This document shows, one piece after another, positions 23,967-31,969 of a DNA stretch of 39,135 nt. The notes under the pieces are model-generated. The model saw nothing but the letters and a program-made list of their open reading frames with translations. It was not told the DNA's origin and made no database searches. Source of the DNA: Bacteroidota bacterium (lineage in GTDB: Bacteria > Bacteroidota > Rhodothermia > Rhodothermales > JAHQVL01). The stretch covers positions 1 through 39,135 of the forward strand of contig JBCCIM010000034.1 of NCBI GenBank assembly GCA_039111535.1, given 5' to 3'. The stretch's first letter is position 1. Each line of letters begins with the position of its first letter. A program made the translations under genes and the position numbers.

Positions 23967-26747
23967 TCACTCATTTTGCAATGGACCGGCTACTTCCACG
24001 CCAAACAGCTTTAACTCCTGCATGGACCACGGAGCTTCATCTTCCGTTGCGTGTTGGGTGATACGCACAAAACGAGCCTTCGTCGGCGCAAAAGCGATGG
24101 TGATGTCCGAATGCTCACCAGTGCCCTCTGCTACAGGTTGACTCCACGTTTCACCGTCGAGTGAGGTCTGCACGCTGTATGCTCGCGGATACGTTTCCAA
24201 CGGTGGTGGTGCATCTGAACCGCCACCCCGCCACTTTGAGGGCGACACAAATTCGATCTGAGCCAGCGACACGGGTGCTGGCATTTCAACTTGAAACCAC
24301 ATACCCGGAACCTGCGGTGCGCCAGTCGACCATCCCTCAAACGACAACGCGCCAATAGGAGAAGCCGATCCACCTACGCGGCTATCTGCTGTATGACTAG
24401 CACTCACTTTCCACACGTCACGATCAAAACGAAGCGGAGCCGGCACCGATGCCTGCAGGGTTTCATAGGTATAAGGTGTCGTTTTATCCGCCGTTGCTGC
24501 ACGTACGCGTGCTACGGACTCAGGGGTCACCATTTCTGCTTCATTGGACAGGTTAGTCCGGATAAAGGAGGCAACGGACGCGATCCATTCATCCGTTTGC
24601 TCAGGCATCCCAAGCATAATGCCGCCCGGATATGATATACCGTCAATTGGGCCACTGATGCCGTGTAGCAGGGTTTTAATCACATAATCCTCATGCCCGT
24701 ACACATGGTCAGAGTTTGCTAGCGGTGGGGCCATAAACTGGCCATTGCCCACATCCATACCCGTACCGTTGTTGCCGTGGCATTGCACACAGAGGTCATT
24801 AAAAATATCAGCACCATCTTCCAGTCGCTGCTGTTCTACGGCAGAAAGTTGTGGACCACCTCTTCTGCCATAATTTGGTGGATTGAGGATTTTGTCGCCC
24901 ACAAACTGCACGCCGGCAGCCGGGTTTGCTGCCATCGCCTGTTCAATAGCTTCTGTTTTGTTTGATGGATCCAGCACCTTCATGGTTAACATGGCCTGGA
25001 TTGCTACGTCAGCGTTTTCATCGGCGGCAAGGCGCTCGTACATCGCATCAAAACTGCGATCTCCTTTTTTGTAGAGCGACTCACTTACACGCAAAGCCTG
25101 GATCTGCATATTGGGCGATGCATCGAGCAATAACGTATGGACAAGATCTGCGTCCAGGGCGCTGAGTCCTTCGAGGGTCCACAACGCGTGATACTGCGCA
25201 TAGGGGGTTTCGCTATTGCGCACCATGGCTTCAAGTGCTGGCACCACCGACTTATCCTGTTCTAACACAAGCAGACGCTGGGCAGCATCCCGCCACGTTC
25301 CGTTTGGGTGCGCGAGGTGGTTTACCCACTGCGCCGGCGTTTCGCTGTGCATCTGCGGACGCGTTGCATCGCGCGGCGTACCTTTGTGCGTGATCCGCCA
25401 GATCCGGCCATGACCAAACGCTTTATCGAGTTCGTATTGTTTGACCTTCGCGCGCAAGAACGTGCGATTTTGCACCCAATTGCCCTGCTGAATGATACCG
25501 CGGTACATATCAACAATATACACGGAACCATCAGGGGCAGAGGCAATGTCCACCGGTCTAAACAATGGATCCGTAGATCGAATAAATTCAGAGGAATCAG
25601 CCTGGTAATAGTTATGAAGTTGCGTGAGACCTTCGGTGTTGACAGGCTCAATACGCCGAACAATGCGGCCCACAGGTTCACCGTAGAGGTAATGCCCGGC
25701 AAGATCCGCCGGCATACGATGACCGCGCACAATATCGTTGCCGGCTGACCCGGTTACCTGGTTTAGCGTACCGTCTTCCCGAGATAAAATCGGACCAGGC
25801 TGATAATCACCTACGCCGGCGATCCCATAAGGCACCTTAAATCCATCAGCGTATGGTTCATCAATATCAAAATTGCCGTAGACAATCGGAAACTGGAAAT
25901 AAGAGGGCAACCCGCTGGCCCCGCCCTGAAACCACATTTTCCCTTCGTTGTCCTGTGTAACGCCCCATTGCGCGCGATTCGATCCGGTTGACTCTTTCTG
26001 AATGCCGTTTGGTGTCCACCGTATTCTGAAATTGTTATAAGTACTGTACAGCCAGTTGTCCATCCCCCAGTAAAGGAAAGATTGCTGATGTTCGACGTTG
26101 CCCGACTTGCCGTAATTGGTGGTGAAGAGCTCCTTTTTGTCAGCCTGGCCATCGCCATCCACATCGGTAAACAGGTATACCTCGTCTTCATTCGATTCCA
26201 TGGACAGGATGCTGTTTTTCCCAAAAGGCATCACAAAGCGCGGAAAAATCAGGCTATCTACAAAGATGTGGTGCGTTTCATAGACGCCGTCATCATCCAG
26301 GTCTTCGTGCATCGAGATGCGGCTGAGCGGCTTCAGCTCATCGGTTGCGTCGATGTCCTGCATGTAGGTCCGCAACTCAAGCACAAACATGCGCCCATCA
26401 CCATCAAACGCAATCGCCGCCGGCTCCTTGATGACCGGCTCGGTCAACACCGGCTCTATCTGGTAGCCCGGTGGCAATAAGAAATGTGTTTGCGCATCTT
26501 CAACAGACATCGGCCGAATGGGGATCGCCGGCGATATGGTATCTTCCACGGCTACGAGCAATTGCCCCATGGCATCATGGTGGACCGATTGCTGGCCCAT
26601 CAATAAAATTGGATCTATCGGCTCAGGTTGAGCAACCGGTGCAGGTGTGAGTTGCTGCGAAGCAGGCGAGCACGAAAAACCAATGAGTAGGCAAACGCAG
26701 ATGGTGGTAAACAGCAAGATTCTGCTGCTGTAGCTAACACGGAGCAT
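23967..26747 (-). CDS. PVC-type membrane-bound dehydrogenase: propeller, HEAT repeats, c-type heme, discoidin-like C-terminus
   Basis: The product is about 926 residues from ATG 26747; a GTG 12 bases upstream is an alternative. The signal 'ILLFTTICVCLLIGFSC' ends in a lipobox. A beta-propeller of the PVC-type dehydrogenase family follows ('PPGYQIEPVLTEPVIKEPAA', 'IAFDGDGRMFVLELRTY', 'DLDDDGVYETHHIF'). Next come helical HEAT-like repeats and then a c-type cytochrome with heme motif CVQCH (about residues 653-657) and a Met-containing 'GIMLGMPEQ' loop. The C-terminal 150 residues resemble an F5/8 (discoidin) carbohydrate-binding fold, ending 'APWSMQELKLFGVEV'. The architecture implies a periplasmic sugar or polyol oxidase that feeds electrons into its own heme. 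It lies 54 bases after the GMC oxidoreductase in the same direction. Confidence 0.83.
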   Translation of the reverse strand: MLRVSYSSRILLFTTICVCLLIGFSCSPASQQLTPAPVAQPEPIDPILLMGQQSVHHDAMGQLLVAVEDTISPAIPIRPMSVEDAQTHFLLPPGYQIEPVLTEPVIKEPAAIAFDGDGRMFVLELRTYMQDIDATDELKPLSRISMHEDLDDDGVYETHHIFVDSLIFPRFVMPFGKNSILSMESNEDEVYLFTDVDGDGQADKKELFTTNYGKSGNVEHQQSFLYWGMDNWLYSTYNNFRIRWTPNGIQKESTGSNRAQWGVTQDNEGKMWFQGGASGLPSYFQFPIVYGNFDIDEPYADGFKVPYGIAGVGDYQPGPILSREDGTLNQVTGSAGNDIVRGHRMPADLAGHYLYGEPVGRIVRRIEPVNTEGLTQLHNYYQADSSEFIRSTDPLFRPVDIASAPDGSVYIVDMYRGIIQQGNWVQNRTFLRAKVKQYELDKAFGHGRIWRITHKGTPRDATRPQMHSETPAQWVNHLAHPNGTWRDAAQRLLVLEQDKSVVPALEAMVRNSETPYAQYHALWTLEGLSALDADLVHTLLLDASPNMQIQALRVSESLYKKGDRSFDAMYERLAADENADVAIQAMLTMKVLDPSNKTEAIEQAMAANPAAGVQFVGDKILNPPNYGRRGGPQLSAVEQQRLEDGADIFNDLCVQCHGNNGTGMDVGNGQFMAPPLANSDHVYGHEDYVIKTLLHGISGPIDGISYPGGIMLGMPEQTDEWIASVASFIRTNLSNEAEMVTPESVARVRAATADKTTPYTYETLQASVPAPLRFDRDVWKVSASHTADSRVGGSASPIGALSFEGWSTGAPQVPGMWFQVEMPAPVSLAQIEFVSPSKWRGGGSDAPPPLETYPRAYSVQTSLDGETWSQPVAEGTGEHSDITIAFAPTKARFVRITQHATEDEAPWSMQELKLFGVEVAGPLQNE

Positions 26748-26801
26748 AAGGGCGACCACTGAGATTAGGGGTGCAAAGACGTATCTCTCAAAGTACGTAT
26801 T

Positions 26802-28328
26802 TCACACCTTGCTCTTCAAGTGATCAGCGAGGCGAATTGCGAGCGCCAGCAGCGTCAGTGTAGGGTTTGCGGCACCAGCTGTAGTAAATGTGGACGAGCC
26901 GGCGACATGTAGGTTGTGGATGCCATGCACGGTGCTGTTTGTATCCAACACCCCTTGCTTTGGATCATCGTGCATACGCGTTGTACCCATGTGATGAAAC
27001 CCACCACCAAGAAAAGAAGGCCAGTTGTGGTCATCATCAAACAGCCAGTCCAGCAGTTGAATCCGACCGATATCCAGCCGCCCCATTTCTTGCCCGAGCA
27101 ATTCGTAGAAAATGCGTATCGACCGCTTGTCGAGCTCGCACAATTGCCAGTGTAGATTTGCCAGTGGCATCCCCATGGCATCTACCTCCTCGCTCAACTC
27201 CACACGGGAATGCGGATTGGGCGCCTGTTCAGCGCGCGAATGTAGTTTGAATGCTTTGTATCCCTCGGGAGGTGCAGCAGGAAAAACCAACGGCCGCCGC
27301 CCTCCATCTTCCATTTCCCAGACCCGTTTGCGCTCAGTGAATCGCTCAAAAAAGCTTGTCAGCTTCTTGTCAAACATGCCTGGACGCAACGATGCTGTGC
27401 CATTCAGGATTTGATGTTTCTCTTGTACCAGGTCTGTCACCGCCAATTCACCACCGGGTAATAACCCGCCGCCCATGCGTCCCAGATACATTTTCATCGG
27501 ACTCTGCTCGCGCAGGAGCAGTTGCGCGCCCCCCATCTCAAAATGCTCCATAAAGAAACGGCCCACGACGTCGTTATCGTTTCCAACTCCCGCCTTATTC
27601 TGCTTATTGGAGGCCAGCAGCAACCGTGCGTTTTGAATAGCGCCACATGCAAGCACATAATGTTTCGCCCTCACCCGGTGCGTTTTGTCATTTAGCGTTT
27701 GCACCTCGATTTCTTCAATCGACGAAACCGTATCATTGGCTTTCACCTCGGTTGCCCGCGCATGGGTCAGCAACCGAATGTTATCTGCCTTTTTGATCGG
27801 ATCACGGTATTTCACGCCAAAACGCGTAGGTGGACTAAACTGCCACATTTTGGTCCAGAACACTTCACTATCCAACGGCAGGCGCTCGAATCCCTCAAGC
27901 GTCGCTTCATAGTGGACAGCGTCGTATTCATAGGGTCCTAATTCGACGTAGGGATGGGCACGTGCATAGAACGGATCGAGGGCTTTTTTTTTGAACGGCC
28001 AGCCGCTGTACGGAATCCAGTCGCGTTTTTCAAAGTCGATGGGGTCGAGTGGTGAACACCAGCCGGCCCAGTGTCCGGTTGTGCCTCCAAAATAGTGCAA
28101 TCGGGCAAACTCGAGTGGTACTTGATACGGCGCGCCAAGGCTTTCGCCACAATAAAATTGCTGCATTTCGAAAGACGGATCAAAACCGCCGCCTTCGAGC
28201 AGTACAACTTTATGCGCTGTGTCCTTCCATTCCATCGCCATGCAAATGCCGGCGGCGCCGGCGCCGATGATGCATAAATCAGCTTCAATAAGCGTGTTGT
28301 TTTCGAGCGTCCGGGCATCAGTATGCAT
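26802..28328 (-). CDS. GMC-family FAD-dependent oxidoreductase
   Basis: The product is about 508 residues from ATG 28328. An upstream in-frame start would add 32 residues of non-family sequence. The FAD-binding GAGAAG motif is at residues 22-27, followed by the acidic end of the second strand ('VVLLEGGGFD'). 'GGTTGHWAGWCSPLDPIDFE' is the conserved FAD-covering region. The C-terminal GMC domain has 'GGGFHHMGTTRMHDDP', with the active-site histidines, and 'NLHVAGSSTFTTAGAANPTLT'. There is no signal peptide. It probably oxidises a sugar, polyol or alcohol, as in cellobiose, glucose or fructose dehydrogenase relatives; a Tat-exported partner subunit of the gluconate 2-dehydrogenase type is not adjacent. 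It follows DUF1569 by 44 bases and leads into the PVC-type dehydrogenase. Confidence 0.88.
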   Translation of the reverse strand: MHTDARTLENNTLIEADLCIIGAGAAGICMAMEWKDTAHKVVLLEGGGFDPSFEMQQFYCGESLGAPYQVPLEFARLHYFGGTTGHWAGWCSPLDPIDFEKRDWIPYSGWPFKKKALDPFYARAHPYVELGPYEYDAVHYEATLEGFERLPLDSEVFWTKMWQFSPPTRFGVKYRDPIKKADNIRLLTHARATEVKANDTVSSIEEIEVQTLNDKTHRVRAKHYVLACGAIQNARLLLASNKQNKAGVGNDNDVVGRFFMEHFEMGGAQLLLREQSPMKMYLGRMGGGLLPGGELAVTDLVQEKHQILNGTASLRPGMFDKKLTSFFERFTERKRVWEMEDGGRRPLVFPAAPPEGYKAFKLHSRAEQAPNPHSRVELSEEVDAMGMPLANLHWQLCELDKRSIRIFYELLGQEMGRLDIGRIQLLDWLFDDDHNWPSFLGGGFHHMGTTRMHDDPKQGVLDTNSTVHGIHNLHVAGSSTFTTAGAANPTLTLLALAIRLADHLKSKV

Positions 28329-28372
28329 AGGGAGGTACCAGCAGTTCGTAGCGGGTGAGGAGTAGATGACGG

Positions 28373-28828
28373 CTAAACGCCAAATTGCTCCAGATGAAAG
28401 TTCAGGTGTTTGTAACATCCCCAACCTAGTTCAGCGTCGGTCATGGCACCAAACAACACGTGATTGATTGCACGACGCTCCGCCTCCGTAAGCGCACCAA
28501 GCTGGTTCATAGCAGCCAGCAAGTTCGCCTTTTCGTCTTCAAATACGCGCTCACCCTCTATGAGGTATTGCGGATGCGTACGCGCATTTCGGGAATAAGG
28601 CACATCGTTAAACACGACTTTTCGGATGGGACCTTTCAGGAGTTTGACAAAAAACGGGGTTCCAACCAGGGGCTTCCCATTCATCACTTCCTGAACCTCC
28701 GCACAGTGGGCCATCATCTGTGCAACAGTCATCTTGCCCCAGGCCGGCTTGCTCTCAGGCGTAAGCTGATTGATACGGTCTATGCATGACTGCCGCACAG
28801 ATTCGTCGAGTAAAGATTTAATGGTCAT
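28373..28828 (-). CDS. DUF1569 protein (DinB-like four-helix fold)
   Basis: The product is about 151 residues from ATG 28828 ('MTIKSLLDESVRQSCIDRIN'). The segment 'PAWGKMTVAQMMAHCAEVQE' with its conserved His is characteristic of DUF1569/DinB-like proteins, which often coordinate metal in a four-helix bundle. It is cytoplasmic with no signal. It is the first gene of the minus-strand run toward the GMC oxidoreductase and is divergent from the ThuA gene at 29015. The biochemical role is unknown. Confidence 0.8.
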   Translation of the reverse strand: MTIKSLLDESVRQSCIDRINQLTPESKPAWGKMTVAQMMAHCAEVQEVMNGKPLVGTPFFVKLLKGPIRKVVFNDVPYSRNARTHPQYLIEGERVFEDEKANLLAAMNQLGALTEAERRAINHVLFGAMTDAELGWGCYKHLNFHLEQFGV

Positions 28829-28967
28829 GACATTTTCGGCGCGTTTACGTGTGCCCCTCATTATAGGGGGCACAGCCAACATTAGGTATGGGGGCCGCAG
28901 CCAGGGCAGCTAATTAATAAAAACCTCATCCTTGCGACTAAACAATCAAAAAACGAACTTTTAGGGA

Positions 28968-28985
28968 GATTTTGTAGGCAAAATC
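28968..28985. promoter_or_regulatory. Palindrome in the divergent promoter region (possible operator)
   Basis: GATTTTG-TAGG-CAAAATC has perfect 7-base arms and lies about 30 bases upstream of the ThuA start and 140 bases from the divergent DUF1569 start. Its size suits a dimeric repressor site, but no regulator gene is adjacent. Confidence 0.35.
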
Positions 28986-29014
28986 GATTTCCCAGCCATT
29001 AGAAGGACTCTGTC

Positions 29015-29920
29015 ATGCGCACAACCCGCCTCTCTGTACTCGCCTTAACGCTGCTTGCTGCACTGTTTTTTACATCGTTTTCTGGTTCAAAAGCCGCCGC
29101 CCAGTCACAAGAAAGACTGCAGGTGCTTTTTCTTGGAGATACGGGCCATCACCAGCCTGCCAAACGCATGCTGCAGATTTATCCCTATATGGCTGCCCGC
29201 GGCATTCACCTCGTGTACACAGATGACGTGTCTGAACTTAATCGAGAAAACCTGGCACACTACCATGCGCTGATATTCTTTGGCAACAGCCCAGTCATCT
29301 CCAAATCGCAGGAAACAGCGCTGCTTGATTTTGTTGCAAGTGGTAAAGGCCTCGTCACGTTGCATGCCGGCATCGCGATGTTTGGTAACTCAGACGCCTA
29401 CACTAACCTCGTTGGCGGTATGTTCAAAAGCCATGGAGAGGGAACGTTCACCGTGAACCACATCCGACCGAACCACCCGGCCATTGCAGGGGTTGATCCG
29501 TTCACGAGTTGGGACGAGACGTACATCCACATGCGGCACAATCCCGACAAAGTGGTGCTGGCTGTGCATGAAGAAGATGGCAGGAGAGAACCATGGACCT
29601 GGGTGCGCGAACATGGTGAAGGGCGTGTGTTTTACACGGCCTGGGGACACGATGAGCGTACCTGGTCGCAAGCCGGCTTCCACCAACTAGTCGAACGCGG
29701 CTTGCGCTGGGCTGCTGGCGACTGGGCACTCGAAGCAGACTGGTCGCCTGATGCGTTGACATACGCGCAAGATGGCGAAATGCCAAACTACCCGGCCGGC
29801 CTGGGCTGGGGGGTTACCGAGGAGCCTTTTACGGACATCCAGCACCCGCTATCACCGGAAGCATCGGTGAATCAAACTTTCATTGAACCCGGATTCAGCA
29901 TGAACCTATTTGCCGCTTAA
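29015..29920 (+). CDS. ThuA domain protein; N-terminal half of an interrupted ThuA/PVC-type dehydrogenase
   Basis: The product is 301 residues. A good Shine-Dalgarno sequence (AGAAGG) precedes ATG 29015. The signal peptide (MRTTRLSVLALTLLAALFFT...) ends near AAAQS. The ThuA fold is complete: 'LQVLFLGDTGHHQPAKRM', 'HYHALIFFGNSPVISKSQE', 'SGKGLVTLHAGIAMFGNSDA', 'WDETYIHMRHN' and 'GRVFYTAWGHDERTW'. The C-terminal end 'EPGFSMNLFAA' is not a natural terminus. In related proteins this phrase runs straight into '-EPDLVNPIDMTWDERGR', the start of the PVC-type propeller. Here the Glu codon is TAA. The following frame at 29930 is in the same phase, so one mutation separates the halves. The ThuA domain may still fold and be exported on its own. 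Confidence 0.85.
   Translation: MRTTRLSVLALTLLAALFFTSFSGSKAAAQSQERLQVLFLGDTGHHQPAKRMLQIYPYMAARGIHLVYTDDVSELNRENLAHYHALIFFGNSPVISKSQETALLDFVASGKGLVTLHAGIAMFGNSDAYTNLVGGMFKSHGEGTFTVNHIRPNHPAIAGVDPFTSWDETYIHMRHNPDKVVLAVHEEDGRREPWTWVREHGEGRVFYTAWGHDERTWSQAGFHQLVERGLRWAAGDWALEADWSPDALTYAQDGEMPNYPAGLGWGVTEEPFTDIQHPLSPEASVNQTFIEPGFSMNLFAA
29918..29920 (+). other. In-frame TAA splitting the ThuA/PVC-type fusion gene
   Basis: The reading frame continues without shift for 660 codons after this stop: GCT TAA CCC GAC CTC GTG AAC CCG. Family phrasing (AAEPDLVNP) predicts GAA at this position, so a single G-to-T change would explain it. It could be a real nonsense mutation, a sequencing error or, less likely, readthrough. 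Confidence 0.75.
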
Positions 29921-29929
29921 CCCGACCTC

Positions 29930-31900
29930 GTGAACCCGATTGACATGACGTGGGATGAACGCGGCCGGCTGTGGGTTGTAGAGACGCTGGACTACCCCAA
30001 CACCTTCACCCCCGATCGCAAAGGACAGGACCGAATCAAAATTTTGGAAGACACCGATGGCGATGGTCGGGCAGACGAGATCACCATTTTTGCGGAAGGG
30101 TTGAACATTCCAACCAGCCTGGTGCTCGCAAATGGCGGCGTCATCGTTGCGCAGGCGCCAGACATGTTATTTCTGAAAGATACTGACGGCGACGACAAAG
30201 CGGATGTGCAGGAAGTACTGTTTACGGGCTGGGGAATTGCCGATACACACGCCGGCCCCAGCAACCTCCGTTATGGATTTGACAACCAGATCTGGGGCGC
30301 CGTTGGCTACTCAGCATTCAACGGTTCTGTACATAACCAGGATTCACTTCGCTTTGGCCAGGCGCTCTTCCGCTTTGCCCCAAATGCTGCGTCCATCGAA
30401 CACATGGCAACCTTCAACAACAATACGTGGGGCCTGACGCTTTCAGAGGATGGATATGTATTTGGTTCAACGGCCAACGGCAACCCGGTGCTACACGCTG
30501 CCATACCCGAGCAATATTACCAGCGTCTGTTGGAAAACAAGAAGCCGTACGTGCTTTCGAGTATTGCAGACGACGCATCCTTTTTCCCTATCGCCCCCAA
30601 GGTGCGGCAAGTAGACTGGCACGGTAAGTACACAGCCGGCTCTGGCTATGAACTCTACACCGCCCGCGCTTTTCCCTCGGCCTATTGGAATCGCATTGGC
30701 TTCATCGGCGGCCCAACCGGGCACTTGCTTGGCAAGTTCATCCATGAAACCGATGGCAGCGGCTTCAAAGCGCACAACGACTGGAACATGGTTGCCAGCA
30801 GGGATGAGTGGTTTTCGCCCATACAAATGCGTGTGGGCCCCGATGGCGCGCTTTGGATTATCGACTGGTACAACCTGATTATACAGCACAATCCTACGCC
30901 ACCGGGATTTGAATTAGGAACGGGCAACGCATACGAAAACGAACTGCGCGATAAACAACACAGCCGTATTTATCGCATCGTGTACGACGAAGCGCCGGCG
31001 GCCCAAACCACAAATCTTGTTGATGCTTCGCCAGCGAAACTCGTTGCAACCCTCAAGCACGATAACCTTTTCTGGCGTATGATGGCGCAGCGGCTCCTCG
31101 TTGAACGCGGCCAAACGGATATCTTGCGGGACCTCTACGCGCTTGTTGAAGACGTACGCACCGACAAAATCGGACTGAATGCCGGCGCAATCCATGCGCT
31201 TTGGACCCTGCACGGACTCGGAGTATTGGACGGCAAAAACACTGAGGCACTGGCCGTGGCAACGCAGGCGTTGCACCATCCTTCGGCCGGCGTCCAGCGT
31301 GCTGCACTTATGGTCCTTCCGCGAACCCATCACCTGCTCGATGCCATCCTCCAGGCCGGCATGTTACCCGACCCAGCTGTGCCCGAAGGCATGAGCTACA
31401 CGGTAGGCATCGGCCAAATGGATACTGCAGATCCCCGCCTTCGTCTGGCGGCCTTGCTTGCGGTGGCTGATATGCCATACTCGGAGTATGCCGGAAACGC
31501 TGTGGCCGATTTGATCAGTGTGCCGGATAATATGAACGACAAAGGCATCCGCACAGCGGCGATGGCTGCAGGATTACAACACAATGCCGCGTTTCTCGTT
31601 CGCGCCTCCCAAATACAGCCCAGATCGGACACGACGTATACCAAACATCTCGAAACCGTCCTCAACGTAGTAGCAAAACGCGCCGTGACGGCCGGCATGA
31701 CCAGCGACCTCCTGCCGTTAATTGACGCATTATTGCAACCGGCGGAAGCCCCCAATCCACAGCTGGTAGAATCCGTGTTAAGCAGCTTGCTCCAGGCAGC
31801 CTCCCAGCCGGTTTCGTTACCGACATCGACAACGAAAAAAATTGTAGCGCTACAAACGCAATTGTCAGATGGCTCGGCGCAAAAAAAATCAGAGCAATAA
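29930..31900 (+). pseudogene. C-terminal half of interrupted ThuA/PVC-type membrane-bound dehydrogenase (propeller plus HEAT-like repeats)
   Basis: From GTG 29930 the frame encodes 656 residues without a signal peptide. It begins in the middle of a family motif ('NPIDMTWDERGRLWVVETLDYPNT'). The propeller continues with 'EDTDGDGRADEITIFAEGLN', 'LFLKDTDGDDKADVQEVLF', 'DTHAGPSNLRYGFDNQIWG' and 'GPDGALWIIDWYNLIIQHNP', then HEAT-like helices to the end. No CxxCH heme motif is present, unlike many relatives. Without the upstream ThuA part the product lacks an export signal, so as written it would be misplaced. Either it is a recent pseudogene, or the TAA at 29918 is an error or is read through. No Shine-Dalgarno sequence is seen near the GTG. 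The remaining frame is free of other damage, so the break is recent or artefactual. Confidence 0.7.
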
Positions 31901-31905
31901 ACAAA

Positions 31906-31942
31906 GCCGGCTGCATGGGGATGAACTCCCAGTGCAGCCGGC
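31906..31942. terminator. Hairpin terminator between convergent genes
   Basis: GCCGGCTGCA (31906-31915) and TGCAGCCGGC (31933-31942) are exact complements, extended inside by TGGG/CCCA. It lies between the PVC-type gene stop and the DUF1501 stop. A T-tract is weak (CAAAATGTTTG), so it may stop or protect both transcripts without being a classical intrinsic terminator. Confidence 0.6.
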
Positions 31943-31969
31943 GTACGTACAAAATGTTTGTGCCTGCAG

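Noticed and set aside
29918-29920. Programmed stop-codon recoding in the ThuA/PVC fusion
   Set aside because: TAA is not used for selenocysteine and no readthrough or shift signal is visible; a nonsense mutation or sequencing error is simpler.
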